Positions 36,604 through 50,946 of a DNA stretch of 64,000 bases are shown piece by piece. The position numbers and the translations under genes are program-made. The DNA lies in NCBI RefSeq assembly GCF_000189635.1, contig NW_002476260.1, positions 1-64,000 of the forward strand, written 5' to 3'. The stretch comes from Tetrahymena thermophila SB210 (lineage: Eukaryota > Ciliophora > Oligohymenophorea > Hymenostomatida > Tetrahymenidae). Positions within the stretch are counted from its first letter, which is position 1. Each line of letters begins with the position of its first letter. Under the pieces are notes generated by a model. The model did no database searches. It was not told where the DNA came from and worked only from the letters and a program-made list of their open reading frames with translations.

Positions 36604-39600
36604 ATGAATTCAAAATTAATGAGATTGAGCTTCTTTTTGATTGTTATTGAGGTAATATAATTTGTAAAGCCAAAATAGTGTAATATAGGATGTTAAACTT
36701 GCTAAGATAACTCGATAGACGAATGCATTCAATGCTATAGCGGCTACTAGCTAGATGATTAAAGATAATCGTGTAAATATTAATAATGTTCTGTAAATCA
36801 GTTTTTCTAAATAGATAATGTTTCAGTGAGCGATCAAATAGGAAAATGCGTTTCTATATGTAATCCTTTACACTAAGAAAATATTATTACTAATTTGTGC
36901 GACTAACTTCAGCAATGTCCCTCTGTATTTTAAACAAACCAAAATCTGGCTAATTTAGTAAAACTAAATGATTTTTTTGTTTTCTAAAATAAATAATATG
37001 TCGCTTTGCTTGAAGACCGCTTATCAATTTATAATAAAAACGACTTGTATTTAGTTAAAAGCTATCTTTATGAAGCTGGTGATATAAATGTACTCAATTT
37101 GAATGGATAAGTATTTGTAGTAACTAATACATCTGCTATTTACTATTGGGATTTTCTTCAAGGATCAAGATTATTATTATCTCAATACTAAAATGAATAG
37201 GAGAGTTTTTCGTTAGCAGTTATCTCTATGCTTAATTAATTCGTGTATATTTAAATTAACGAAAATACGCAGACCAAATTTTAGGTTATTTATGATTAAC
37301 CCAATTATTAAGTTCTAAATGCTGACCCAATAATAATTTAAAACATTGGAAAGTAAATTAAATTAAACAATAATTTAATTGCAATTTAGTCACCAAGCTA
37401 ATTAATAATATACAAAATAATCATTACAAATAGCAATTCATTTAATTAAAGCTTAATAATCTTGTTCTAATCAAATAATTAACAATATCCAAGCAACCTG
37501 ATAAATTTTTTAACAACAGGTTAATAAGGAGTTATTCTTTGCGTTTTTGAAAATTCTATTGAATAGATAGACACGAACAATCAGATTTAAACTTCTCTTT
37601 TATAAATACCACAAATAGAAAAAGTAAGATAAATTTCAATAGGAAGCCAGTAAAATTCATCTCATTTAATTATATTGGCTTAATAGTCCTTATTATTTGA
37701 TTTTAATTACGATTAAAAATAAATGAATAAAATAACAATAAAAAATGATAATCTAAATGATTTCGAGTTAGGAAATTTTTATGGAATTGATAATTAATTG
37801 GTGGTTCTTTAAAATAACAATTTAATAAATTTTTTTATCTATGAAGATGAAAGCAATCAATTTATTAATTGTAATTAAGCCTTTTAATTAGATTTTACTT
37901 AATAAAATTTAAAAATAATACCCAATCAATATATTTCGAATGAAATTTAAAATTTACCAAATTATCAAGAAGTTGTTATTTATTCATCTACCTTAATTAA
38001 AATAATAAGAAAAAGTGATTTAAAAAGTGTAGATTTAGAAAGTAAAATCATTGAAAACTTTAATCTACCCTTTCCTACTGCTTAATCACAAGTGAATTCT
38101 CTTCTAAATATATATAATCCTTCAATGCTTTTAACTTGCCATGATAATGGAGACATTTTCTTTTATGATACTTCTAGAGGAACTAATATAAGACTCATAG
38201 TCAAAAAGAACTTTAATTTAAATACATGCATTTAAATTGAAATACTTGCTAATAATAAAGTAATTGCATTATCTCAATCTAGAATTTTACTAATAAATAT
38301 TTACTAACAAGAAATTGAAAGTGAATTAAATGATATAAAAAATTTAATCCAATTAACTTCCAACTATGATAAATTTGTTATTAATAGTCAAAGTTGTGTT
38401 TAAATTTTTTCATAAGAATTTATCAGCTTATTTGAAGAGTGTAATAGTGACTTTTCTAATAATAATTTAAATATTGCCCTAAATAATGACCTAAAAGTGA
38501 TAACTTAAAAAGTTTAATCAATCTCACTTTATCAAATAGATTTGATTAATAAAATAGTTTATTTAATAAAAACTTTGCAAATTTAGAATAATATTATATT
38601 TTTTGATGTAGTTAAAATTTATAATTCAGATGAAGATAAGTTGATAAATAGCTATACTCTAGATGAACTTATTTATTTTGACAGTTAATAATCATTTAAC
38701 GTTTATAATATTTCACTTTAATTAGTCTATTAAGTGATAATTATTGATATTAAATAAATTATACAAGCTAAAAGGACAATTAATGGCAATTAAGCATATT
38801 TTATATTAGGTTAATAAGCTTAAGATGACAGCAAATCAGCATTAATAGGTTTAATAAAAAGTTCTCCAAATTATTAAATAATGCTAAAACTTAGCTACTC
38901 ACCTTTGTTAGATGACTCTTTCATGTATAATAACCAATGTGGAAACACATTTTACTATACAAAAGTGATTGTCCCATTCAACTTCTTTACTGTATTTTAA
39001 GAAATAGAAATTGATTTTTAAAGAGATATAACTTATTTTAGCGGACTTGATATAATACATTTTGATACATTAACTAATTATGCAAGGAAAATGATAGGTC
39101 CTCCATTAAATTATATAAATTATGTTGGCACTTCTTCAGGATTAGTACAAAGTGCAAAATAATAGTAATTTAGATATTAGCAATTAAATAATAAAGAAAT
39201 ACTATCATAAACTAATACAGATGATTAAATAATAGAAATCATACAAAGTGCTTAATTAGGGATGTATTTTGTCAGAACTAAGTATAAAATAACAGTTTTT
39301 AGTATTTTTACAAATAATTTAGTAGAAGTTTTGAGTACAAAAAGTAAAAATGATGATCCCTTTACTTAACTTAGACTAATAAATGATATTTAAGGTGTAA
39401 TTTGTTGGAATTAGAAATAAATCCTTGTTGCCAAATATGGAGAGAATAGTTAAAAATTTTACTATCAAGGAATGAATCTGATTAATGGTTTGATATTTGA
39501 CTCTCAATAGTTATTATTCTATGCCTATGGTTCTGATTTTGTAGTTTTGAATACATTTCTTAGTGTAACTTAAATTGTAGAGTAAAGTGAGTAAATATCT

Positions 39601-42600
39601 AATTATAAAGTATGTGAAAATACAAAATTATTGATAATATGCAGCATTTCTTTAAATTAGCTTGTTGTCCTTCAAAAAAATCCTGTTTAAGTGAAATAAT
39701 TTATTTAGCTATAAGGGTTTACAAATGAGTTTAAAATATCAGTCGATGAGGATTATTAAAATATATTCTTGTACAATGATACTATTTAAATTTTTAATTT
39801 TTTAGGAATTTTTAAAAAAAAGATAGAATACTCAAGAGGTTCTTAATTTTCGTTTTAAATAGTGTCATCATAATACTTTGCCTTTTAAAATCAATTATGT
39901 AAATTTTTTATTTAATCAAAAATTAATTAATTAATTATATATTCATTTTTAATGAGTTTTTTTTAAAAAGATATTTTTTTCCGTTATAGATACAGCTTGA
40001 ATTTAAAATAAAATTATATTAGTGCTCCATCGGGATTTAATATAGTAAAATACATATATGTAGAGTTTTTGTAATTAGTTATACTATACGCTAATGTGAG
40101 TACATTCAGCTAAATTTACATTTATGATTTTGTAACTTGTGAAAATACCTAAAAGATTTCTTAAGCGTTTACCTAAAATAAAATTGGAGATGTTGTAGCT
40201 ATGGAGTTAGATATTATCTCAGTTTGTGTATTATTTTTAGACACATATGGAAATTTACAAGTGAATATATTATACAATGATTTTTCTATATAAAATAATT
40301 TTAAAATTACAGAAATATAAGATAGAAATGAGTAATTAGTTGGATTTTCTTATGATAGCATTACTTCTAATATTTTTGTATATAGCACCACTTCTATATA
40401 TCAAATAAATTATAGTATAGCAGGATATAAGTATGAAGCTTAATTATATGATTCACATAAACTATTTGCTCCTATTCCAATAGATAATTAAAATATAGAT
40501 TTCCTAATTTTTAATAATGATAATACAATCTTCAGATACTCTTAATAGTATATTAAATATGAACTTACTATAGAGAATTCAAAAATAGTAGATTTGCTAT
40601 ATGATTCAAATTCAGATACTTTAATATTTGGGTTAGCTGACTCTATTTTATTTTATATAAACTATTAATTTTCCAAAAATTCAAACTTACCAACTTAAAT
40701 TGTTAAAGGAGAAAATGTTAAATTTTTGAAATTTTTATCAAAGAATTTATACCTTACTTCAGATAAAAGAGTTTTACTTTACAATATTAAATCTGGTTAA
40801 CTTCTTTTTAATTTTACTTTAGACTAATAGAATGTAGCAACAAAGTATTTAGTAAATGATTCATGTAATTTGTTACTAATAGGATTTAGTGATGGTTAAT
40901 TACTACAGTTTGATTTGATTAATTAAAGCTATCATTAATACAGGGAATAATCTAATGATATATTAAATAGCTCTGTAATTGAAATAGTTTTAACCTAAGA
41001 TTACAGTTAAGCTATATTTGTTACAAATGGAGGAATATTAACTAGAATAGATCTAATTAAATAAGTGATATTAGAGAAATTAAATCTAATCAGTATTGTA
41101 AACGAAGATCCAAGAATCACTTTAATAGAATTTTTACATGATGAAGCTTTTAAAAGATATTTATTCATATTTAGTGGATAAAAAAGGGTGTATGTCTATA
41201 ACTATTCCACCAACTAACTTGAAAAATATTTAACCCTTGCTAATGATCAAGGAAATATTTTAAAAATAAATGAATTATATATCTTTATCAAAAGTTCTTT
41301 CTAGATTACTTTGTATAATTTAGATAAAACTCTTCAACTTTCTTAAGTGATTTAGAAAAATTTTTAAGACGATTAAATAGTGGATTATGTAGTTATACAA
41401 AATAGTATTATAATAATATTTTTTATTTAAAAATACGAAGTGTTCCTTCTTTAAAGAAATTAAAATTCTTTAATATCTCATCAGATCTAAGAATATCCAA
41501 GACTCTTAGATTACATTTATAATGAAGTTTAGGGCTAGCTGAAAGTATATGTCTTGCATACACAAGGTGTATTAGAGAACAACTATAATCTAAATATCTA
41601 AAATAGTACAGCATATACAGAATGTTCTATTCAAATATAAGGAAGTGATGTTTCTAAAATACAGTAATAAATAAATTCCATAACTCCAAAATAAATTGAG
41701 ACTTACTCAGAATTAGGATTAACAACATAAAATGATGATTAATGGAAAAATATTGTATTCTTATCATTATCTAATGACTAATTTAAAGCGATTAATCAAT
41801 TTATCTCTGATCAAAGCTCTTAAAATACTAAATTTATATTTACTTCGCCAAATAATTTAGATAATAGCTTTGATTTTTAGAATTTACAATATGCTTCAAT
41901 ACAAATATTTTATTTTGCAAACTATAGTTTATAATTTAACAATGATACATCACAAGAGTTTTTGAATATTAAATTGAACGAAAAAATATAAACTATTAAA
42001 TGGCAAAATATAAGCATTTCGAATTAATGCCTGAGAAATTAACAAATAATTATCTAGGATGTTTAAACTGTGGTATTTTAAAATTTAACAATTAATGAGC
42101 TTTCAGTATGCAATTAAACAAATTAATAAAAAGTTGATAGCTTATTCAAATTTACTAATGTTTCATCTATTTAATTTTATGATATAGAAATATCTAATAA
42201 TAAATTCCTTGAATAGTGTGATTTTACTTTATTTAAATTTAATGATGTTTAGAATATAAATATAAATATGTTAAAAGTCACAAAAAGTAAATATATTAAA
42301 AATATGTTTTCATTTTAATAGGTGTCTAATATAACTATTTAAAATGCATATGTGGCATCTAACGATAATAGATAAATAGAAAATTCATAAGTCTATCTTA
42401 TTATATATAAGCAAGAATATTATACTTTTACTTTTAATGGGTGCTAATCTATTGTTATTACTGATTCAATATTCGAAAATAACAATTAAGTTTCTCTTTT
42501 TTATTCTACAAATGAATATAATGAAACAAACTATTTAATAACCTGGCTAGATGATCAAATCACATTAATTAATGTTTAATTTAAACAAAATATTAATATT

Positions 42601-45600
42601 CCATAATAATCAAAATAATAAGAATTAATATATTTGCAAAATAACTATATAAATATATCAAATATAACTTATAGTTAAAACATCGGAACTTTCCAAATAA
42701 GCCAATCCTAAATTATACAAATAGAGAACAGCTCTTTTGAAGGAAACCAAGCTTATAATGGTGGAGCAATTAATTTCTAAAATATAATGCAATAAATTTC
42801 CTTTTCATAAACTAATTTTTCAAATAACACAGCACTTAGCAGTGGAGGAGCCTTGTTTTTTTAAGATATTGGGAGTTGCTAAGTTAATTTTGATTCAAAT
42901 ACAAAAATATATCAGAATAAGGCTTTAATTGGCGGAGGGTTAAGAATAATTTCAAGCAATTAAAATGATTTATTAATTCCCGTGTATTTTCCTTTTACTG
43001 AAAACGTTTAATAAAACTTTGCTGAAATTTATGGGAATGATTGTGCAACTTATCTTTAATTGATAGAAATATAAAGTATTCAAAATACAACATTAGAAAA
43101 CAATTATACATTTAATTTTTACTAGGATATGACATTAGCTCCAAGTAATTATTAGTTCTTTTACTCTTAATATGCATAATTTTTAGATTTTTAAAGTGGC
43201 AATATGATAAATCTAAGAATATATTTATTAGATAATTACAATAGATATCTGAACTTTTCTTTAGAAAAACTAACAAGCGGAGGCTATCCTACAGAAGTAG
43301 ATTTAGAATTAAAAAATATAGAGATTTAAATAGAAATTTTAAATTCATAATAGAGTTAACTTATTGGACAAAAAATTTTAAATTATAATTCTTTTCAAGA
43401 TGATGCTTAATTTTTTTAACTTTCAGATTTATATGTCTAAGGTGCCCTTTAAACAGTGTAATACTTCACATTAAATTCAAATATTTATTAAAGTTCACAA
43501 AACTCCATGCCTATTCTTTTATCTGTGCAATTTAGAAATTGTATACAAGGAGAGATCATTTAAAAAATTACAAATAATATTTTTGTTTGTAAATATTGCT
43601 CTGAAGGAACATATTCTTTATAAAATCCTGATATTTTATTTAAAGAATCATAAAATTCTGAAGCAGAATTAAAAAATGAATGTATCAATTGCCCCTAATA
43701 TGCACTTTAATGCTAAGGATCAACCATTTTGTTAAGAAATGGATACTGGAGATAAGATAATACTACTGATCAAATATTATAGTGTAATTTATAAGTAGAC
43801 TCATGTTAAGCAGAAGATCCTTAAAGTATAAACTATTGTACTATGGGATATATAGGTCCTTTATGTTCATAATGTGATATTTTAGGAGAAGTTTGGGAAG
43901 GAACTAATTACTGTGAGTCAGTAATTTAAGGAACTTGTTAAGAATGCTATTTACCTTCGATTTAGTTAGTTTATCTGATCTTTAAAACATGCCTTTTAAT
44001 CTTTTATTTTTTAGTTACTCTCTTTATATTTATTAAGCAATTTAAATATGCACAAAAATGCTATTATTTAAGAGTTATGCAATTATTTCCTATATCAAAT
44101 AGCTCTGTAAAAGATCAGTCTGGCTTTTACATTAAAATCATTATAAATTATTCTTAATTATCTTCTCTTATGACTTAAAGTTATACAAGTTAGAACAGCA
44201 AATATGATATTTTAAATTACATCATTGGATAAACTAACAGGTATCTAGGTTTAGGTTTAGATTGTCTAGCCAATAAAAGCTTGATAAAAACTCACGGAAA
44301 AATAGCTTTTTATTCAATAGTATAATTTTTAGTTCCAGTTATTTTATTAGTAATAGTATTTGCTATACTTTTATTGTTAAAACGGATCAAAAAATTTAGA
44401 ATTTAGTATTACTATTTTTACACACTTTTCAATTGCTTCTTAAGTTTCTTTTAAATAGGTTAAATATCATATTTCATCAAAATGCTTACTTGCTAGTAAG
44501 TGGGAGACTAGCTTTACAATACTATTGATCTTACAGTAAAATGCAATGACTTAGATACAATTAAATTTATATACCCTTATTCAATATCAATACTAACTTT
44601 TTGGGGAGTTTTACCTTTGATATTTTTGAATAAAATCAATAATTGCAAAAATAAATTAAATTAATGTAAAGTAAAATATAAATATGGTTACTATTATCTA
44701 GATTTAAAACATAAGTATTTCTACTGGGAGTTTGTTAGAATTTATATGAAAATCATAATTATTTGTATTTTTACTCTACTGGATTAAACTTAACACAATA
44801 CCTCAAGGTCATCGCTATTCATAATCATGGTAGTTTATATCAGAATGATATAAAAATATAACCCTTTCATATCAAATTAAATTTAAAATACAGAAGTTAT
44901 CTCTTTTGTATTTTTAATTTTGAAAATTTATTTAAATTTCATATCTTATGATAATCAAAGTGCTTAATATTATACTTAACTGCTCTCAGTGCTCTTGAAC
45001 TATCTATTCTACCTATATTGTGGCTTTATTATTCTGATTTTTAAATTGAACAATAGCTATTCTAAATGCAGTTAGAGTATCAAAGAAATTTTTATCAAAA
45101 TATTTCCATAAAAATACAAATAATAAATTATGCGCAAAAAAATATAGTTTTAAACTTTTTTAAGATGGAAATTTATTAAAACTAATATAAAAAAAATTAT
45201 TAGATTAAAAGCAAGTTAAAATATAAGTTAATTTATTGAGAACACCTAAACATCAGAAATATTCAATAGAATTTCTAGTTTGTCAAGTTAGATAAGTAAG
45301 AATATTAATTTAAATTTATTTTATATTAATTAACTATTTAAAAAAAAGATTAAAATACAGATCAGTCAAAGAGAAGAGAAATTAAAAAGAAACCAAGTAT
45401 TTTCTAAACAAGTAAACCTATAAAAAAAAAGAAAATTTTGGATTAACAGGATACTAATTCTGAATTATTAAATATTAAAGCTTTATCTACTAGTAACTAT
45501 TCATCTAAGTTAGAAAGTGAATAGTATACTACTGAAGGAATAGAAACTCCTACTTAAAAAAGAAAATTTACTTATCTTAATAATCGCAAAATATCATTTT

Positions 45601-45803
45601 TATTAAAAAAATAGAATTCTGGCTCATAATCCCCTAAGTCAGATTTTAGTAATATGTTAAATATATAGAAATATCAACAGTAAACAGAAGAACAAGATCC
45701 TAAGAAAGTGTAAAGATATCTTTTATCTCCTAAATTGTTTAATTAAACTTTAAGCAAGAATTAGAATGACTATGATTTTATTATTTAAAGTTAAGAATAA
45801 TGA
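36604..45803 (+). CDS. Giant cysteine-rich, beta-helix, multi-TM surface protein, about 3,054 aa
   Basis: One frame is open from ATG 36604 to 45396 (2,931 codons). A 35-nt GT-AG intron then restores the frame for 45432-45803. The first 20 residues form a signal peptide (MNSKLMRLSFFLIVIEVIQF), followed by a Cys-rich furin/growth-factor-receptor-like segment (CNIGCQTCQDN, ECIQCYSGYQ). A very long Asn/Ile-rich region of beta-propeller-like repeats follows. Around 42700-42960 come parallel-beta-helix repeats with the NGGAINF / SGGALFF signature. A second Cys-rich block (VCKYCSEGTYSL, ECINCPQYALQC, about 43590-43930) precedes some eight hydrophobic segments (43970-45060) and a cytoplasmic Lys/Ser/Gln-rich tail. 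This architecture matches the large membrane protein families of ciliates; their function is poorly known. An AT-rich stretch at about 39899-39970 may be a further in-frame intron. Confidence 0.88.
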
Positions 45804-46960
45804 TCGATATTAAATAAAAAATTTATTTAAATTTTTATATTTCTATTCTGTATTAAATAACAAATTTGTTTGTATTTTTAACTTGATTAGTTGAATTCAT
45901 TTTCAAAATTATTTCTCTTATTTGTAATATTAAATTTTTAGCTTATTTTACTATTTTATGTGACTAATAAATTCTTTTCTTAAATCTGTAATGGAAAACT
46001 GATACTATTCTGATTTATTAAGTTTCTATTTAAAATAGAATATACCAAAAAGGCCATTTTTTAGAAAGTAATTTTTGTTTTTGAAGTTTTTTCAAAGATA
46101 TTTTTAAAAATTTGATAAAAGCCATTAAAATATATAATGAACAAAATGATTAAAATTAAATGAAATATTTTCATGTACCTAAAAAATTGGTGATATTGAA
46201 ATTTGAGGATTAAGAATATTTAAATTCTAAAAGCAAATTTATAAATTTGTATTTGATAATTATTATAATTAATTTATTTGTCTTTTTTGAAAAACTTATA
46301 ATTATTTAAATTTACATAAATTGCTATATTAATATTTTTTAAGAAAAAATAAATAAAATAAAAAATGATATAACAGAATAACAATTTCGGTAATCTAAAA
46401 TAAGTAATTAATTATTTATTTTTAAAAGATTTTCTTTATATTTATTTTATTTATAAAAAAAGTTTTTAAACTCTTCACTTAAATCGCACCAGGTTCTCCA
46501 TATAGCTCTATCGTATATTTAATTTATTAATATAATTATTGTTAATATTTTTTTAACATTTAATCTTCAAGTTATCTACAATATCATTTTTCTAATTGAA
46601 ATTCTCATATATTTTTGCTCATTTTTAAATTATTTTAACTTCCTCTTAACTGAACTTTTATTTATTTTGATCATTAATTATTCATTTTTTATGTTTGATA
46701 TTTTTTTCTTCTAATTAACTAATTAACTATACATTTGAACTTTCAAAATGATAAATTAATTGGATTTTTTTTTCTACTTGTGATTATTTTCTTTCTTTGT
46801 TAGTTTAACTCATTTTTTCATTTAAAACTTTTGCTTTTATATTAATAAATTCATTCTTATTATTTCATGTTTTTTCTTCATTTTTTCCTTCTAACTAACT
46901 AACTAACTAATTAATTAATTATTTAATTATTTATTTATTTTTTCTTCAATATTTAATAAG
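45804..46960. other. AT-rich region upstream of LRR array 2
   Basis: The 5' exons of the second LRR gene should lie here. An open stretch at about 46100-46260 reads VPKKLVILKFEDQEYLNSKS, which has the Lys/Leu flavour of flanking exons of ciliate LRR genes, but its splice sites and start codon were not resolved. The rest is A/T-rich with TAAC/TTAA runs. Confidence 0.4.
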
Positions 46961-47613
46961 CTACAATAAAATTAGTGATGAAAATGCATCAGGTTTAGGT
47001 TCTGGTTTAGGAAAGTGTAATAATCTCTCAAATTTGACACTTGATCTTGGGTAAAAAAAAAGTATAGGATTATGATATTTTTAAAATAAAAAATATTATA
47101 ATTTACTATTTTTTAATTTATTTATTAGCTTTTTATTTAATTTTTTATCTTTTTTATTAATCTACTAGTTTTATTTTTATTTCTTTCTTTCTTTGCTAAA
47201 TATTAATAAATTCTTTCTTATTATTTCATATTTTATCTACATTTTTCCCTTCTCAATAATTAATTATATTTTTTTTCAATATATAAAAAGCGCAAATTAA
47301 ATTGGTGCATAAGGTGCTTCAGACTTGGGTTCTGGTTTAGGAAAGTGCATTAATCTCTAAAATTTGACACTTTATCTTCAGTATAAATAGTTTATTTGTT
47401 TGTTTTGGATTTTTATATTTTTTAATATAAGATATAAATAAATATTTTTATTTATTTATAACTTTTTACTTGATTTTTTTTCTTTTTTTTTTCTGCTTGT
47501 TTAATTTTTCTTTATTACTATATTAATTTAACTCATTTTATCATTTTCAACTATTATTTTATTATTATTAATTAATTAATTTTGTTTATTTTATATTTTT
47601 CTTTCTTTTTCCT

Positions 47614-47669
<56 letters not shown>

Positions 47670-49766
47670 ACTAATAATACTCTTAATTTTTTCTTAAATT
47701 TTGAAAAAGCTACAATAAAATAGGTGCAGAAGGTGCATCAAGTTTAAGTTCTGGTTTAGGAAAGTGCACTAATCTCTCAAATTTGATATTTTATCTTGGG
47801 TAAAAACAGTATATTTGTTTTGGATAGTGTTATTTTTTTATTAAAAAATGAATTTAAAACCGAATAATAGCTTTTTTAATTTATTTATTGGCTTTAATTT
47901 GATTTATTTTTTATTGTTTTTTTTTCTTTATTTGCTAATTTAGCTCATTTTTTAATTTTCAACTTTTACTTTTATTATTAATTAATTAATTAATTCATTC
48001 ATTTCTTATTATTTAAAATTTTTATTCCTTTTTTACTTCAATATATTAAAAGGAATAATTAGATTGGTGAAAAAGGGGCATCAGGCTTAGGCTTTGGTTT
48101 GGGAAAGTGCATTAATCTCTCAAATTTAATGCTTGAACTTCAGTAAAAACAATTTATTTGTCTTTTTTTATTCTTCTTGCACTTTTTTTTTTCATTATTT
48201 ATTTATCTATTTTCAAATTTTGTTTTTATAATTAATTCATTCATTTCTTATTATTTTATATTTTTTCTTCAATTTTTCAATGTAACTAACTAACTAACTA
48301 ATTAACCAAGCAATTTTTCTTCAAAATTAAAAAAGTGAAAATTAAATTAGTGCAGAAGGTGCATCAGGCTTAGGGTCTGGTTTAGGAAAGTGCACTAATC
48401 TCTCAAATTTAACACTTGATCTTCTGTAATAATATAAAAATGATTTATAACAATAACTCTTTTAATTTATTTAATTTCTTTCTTTATTTAAATTTTCTTG
48501 AATTTTTTCATTTTTAATTTAAGCTTTTATAATTAATACATTATTTCTCATTATTTCATATTTTTAATTCATTTTTTCATTCTGACTAATTAATAATTTA
48601 TTATTTTTTCAATATTTAATCAGTAAAAATTAAATTGGTCCAGATGGTGCATCAGGCTTAGGTTTTGATTTAGGAAAGTGCACTAATCTCTCATATTTGT
48701 CACTTTATCTTTTGTAAAAATAGTTTAAATGTTTTGGATTGTGTTTTTTTTTAATATAAAAATGAATTTAATGCAATACAAATCAATTTTTTAATATATT
48801 TTTATTTTATTTTATTCTGTATGTTTTTTTTGTTTCTTTATTAGTTAATTTAATTTTTAATTTTAACTTTGCTTTTATGATTAATTAAATTTCATACTTA
48901 TTAATCCATATTATATCTTCATTTTTTATTTTTAACTAAGTAATTAATTTTAAATCTTTACATTACTATTTATTTAATAAGGTTTAATTAAATTGGCGAT
49001 CAAGGTGCTATAGGTTTAGGTTCTGGTTTAGGGGAGTGCATTAATCTCTCAAATTTGAAACTTTATCTTTCGTAAAAACAGTTTATTTTTATTTGCTTTG
49101 GATTGTGATATTTTTATCATAAAAATGAATTTAAAACAAAAAAGTTTACACTTTTAATTTATTTATTTATTTGTTTGATTTTTGTTTGATAAAGTTTTCT
49201 TTTTTATTCTGCTTGTGCTTTTTTCTTTCTTATTTTCTTTATTTATTAATTTAACCCAATTTGAAATTCTATTATAAAATTATTTATTTATTTTTATATA
49301 AATAATATTCAAATGAATTAGCCATTCAAAAAAATAGTGATCTCAATCCACTAAATTTTTGAATGGCATTTATTTAACTATACATAATTTATTTTTTTTA
49401 ATAGTTTTTGAATAATTAATTACCTTTTTAAATTTTTAATTTCTTTTATTTAATTCCAAAATATTTTCATTTAATTTTTAAGAAAATTTCATTGATTTTT
49501 TTGCAATTGCAAGAGCTGAGAGTTAATTAATTATCGAGAAATTATGGTATATTTTTTTTTCTTCAATATTTATTTATAAAGGTCTAATTAAATTGGTGAT
49601 GAAGGTTCTATAGGTTTAGGTTCTGGCTTAGTGAAGTGCACTAATCTCTCAAATTTGACACTTTATCTTGAGTAAAAACAGTATTTTTGTTTCGGGTTGT
49701 GATATTATGCTTTGATATAAAAATGAATTTAAAACAAAAAAACTAACTCATTTAATTTATTATCTT

Positions 49767-49815
<49 letters not shown>

Positions 49816-50405
49816 TTCTGCTAGTGTTATTTTTTCATTCATTCTTTGTTTTTTTGTTAATTTAACTCATTTTTTCTTTTTCAAAATTTTGATTATATTA
49901 TAAATAAATTAATTTGTTTCTAATTACTTCATATTTTTTCTACATATTTTCCTTTTAGCTATATATTTTATCTTTAATATTAAAAAGGTCTAATAAAATT
50001 GGGGCATAAGGTGCATTAGGCTTAGGTACTGTTTTAGGAAAGTGTGCTAAACTCTCAAATTTAACTCTTTATCTTAGGTAAAAAGATTTTATTTATTTTT
50101 GATTGTGATATTTTAAAATATAAAAATTAATTTCAAACAAAAAAACTAATTATTTTAATTTATTTATTTATTTATTAGCTTTTTATTTGATTGTTTTTCT
50201 TTTAAATTTTTATCCTGCTAATATTTTTTATATATTGATTTAAAATATAATACTTATATTCATATTTTATACTATTTATTTTTTTTAGTTATTTACACTT
50301 ACTTATATTAAAAGTGAACATGAAATCAATCAATCGTAAAAATTGAAAATAAAAAGCAAATATCTCAAATTAAAAAGGCTAGTTGTCTTAAATATTGCAT
50401 GTTGA
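46961..50405 (+). CDS. Leucine-rich-repeat protein, nine 90-bp exons plus terminal exon (array 2)
   Basis: Nine exons of exactly 90 bp, all phase 2: 46961-47050, 47291-47380, 47710-47799, 48053-48142, 48336-48425, 48624-48713, 48982-49071, 49582-49671 and 49988-50077. The terminal exon 50315-50405 ends in TGA (QKLKIKSKYLKLKRLVVL then NIAC). Each exon gives one LRR of about 30 residues, of the form NQIGAEGASGLGSGLGKCTN then LSNL and an LxLxL strand. Introns vary from 193 to 510 bp and are not alignable between copies, unlike array 1, so this array is much older. The conserved block GGTTTAGGAAAGTGC is found in most exons. The 5' exon(s) are unresolved, so this is partial at the left. Predicted role is protein-protein recognition; no membrane segment or signal peptide is visible in the known part. 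Confidence 0.9.
47615..47668. repeat. (TATC)n microsatellite
   Basis: An uninterrupted run of about 13 TATC tetranucleotides within the intron between the second and third LRR exons of array 2. Confidence 0.95.
49311..49375. repeat. Intronic hairpin / inverted repeat
   Basis: Arms 49311-49339 and 49349-49375 are near-perfect inverted complements around a loop of about 9 nt (ATCTCAATC). The 12-bp core GCCATTCAAAAA pairs with TTTTTGAATGGC, and TAGTG pairs with CACTA next to the loop. It sits in the unusually long (510-bp) intron between the seventh and eighth LRR exons. Confidence 0.8.
49766..49813. repeat. (TTTA)n microsatellite
   Basis: A run of about 11 TTTA tetranucleotides in the intron between the eighth and ninth LRR exons. 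Confidence 0.9.
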
Positions 50406-50946
50406 TGATTGAAAATGGTGAAAAAATTAATGATGAATAAATAAAAAAATATATAACATGTTTTATTTTATAATATATATTTTGTAATCGGATAAATAAA
50501 CATAAAAAATAGATAGATAGATAAATTTATTTATTTATTATTGTTTTTACATTTATAAATACCATGAATTCTATTATATAAGGATATTTTAACTTGGGGA
50601 TAATTTTATTTTCTCATGAAAAATTAAAAAATAGAAAGTGTAAAATTAGCTTTAAATCATAAAATTAAATGAAATATCACGATCTGTACCTACTCAATTC
50701 GTAATATTTTAATTACAGGATTAACTATATAATGATTAAAACCAAGAAAATAAACAAATAAATAAAAATTCTATTTTTAATATAAAAGTTTTTTTCTTGC
50801 ATATTTGTAAAAGGAAATGAATTAAAAATACAAAGAAAAGATAAATGCTAAAGAACTTATATGAATACATAATTTAAATTTATTAGTAAGATAATAACTT
50901 CATTTTATTTATATAAATAAATAAACGAATTTTTAAATTTTTTATC
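50406..50946. other. Convergent AT-rich spacer
   Basis: Lies between the stop of the LRR gene (plus) and the stop of the LITAF-type gene (minus), so it contains two 3' UTRs and no promoter. No coding frame. Confidence 0.6.
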
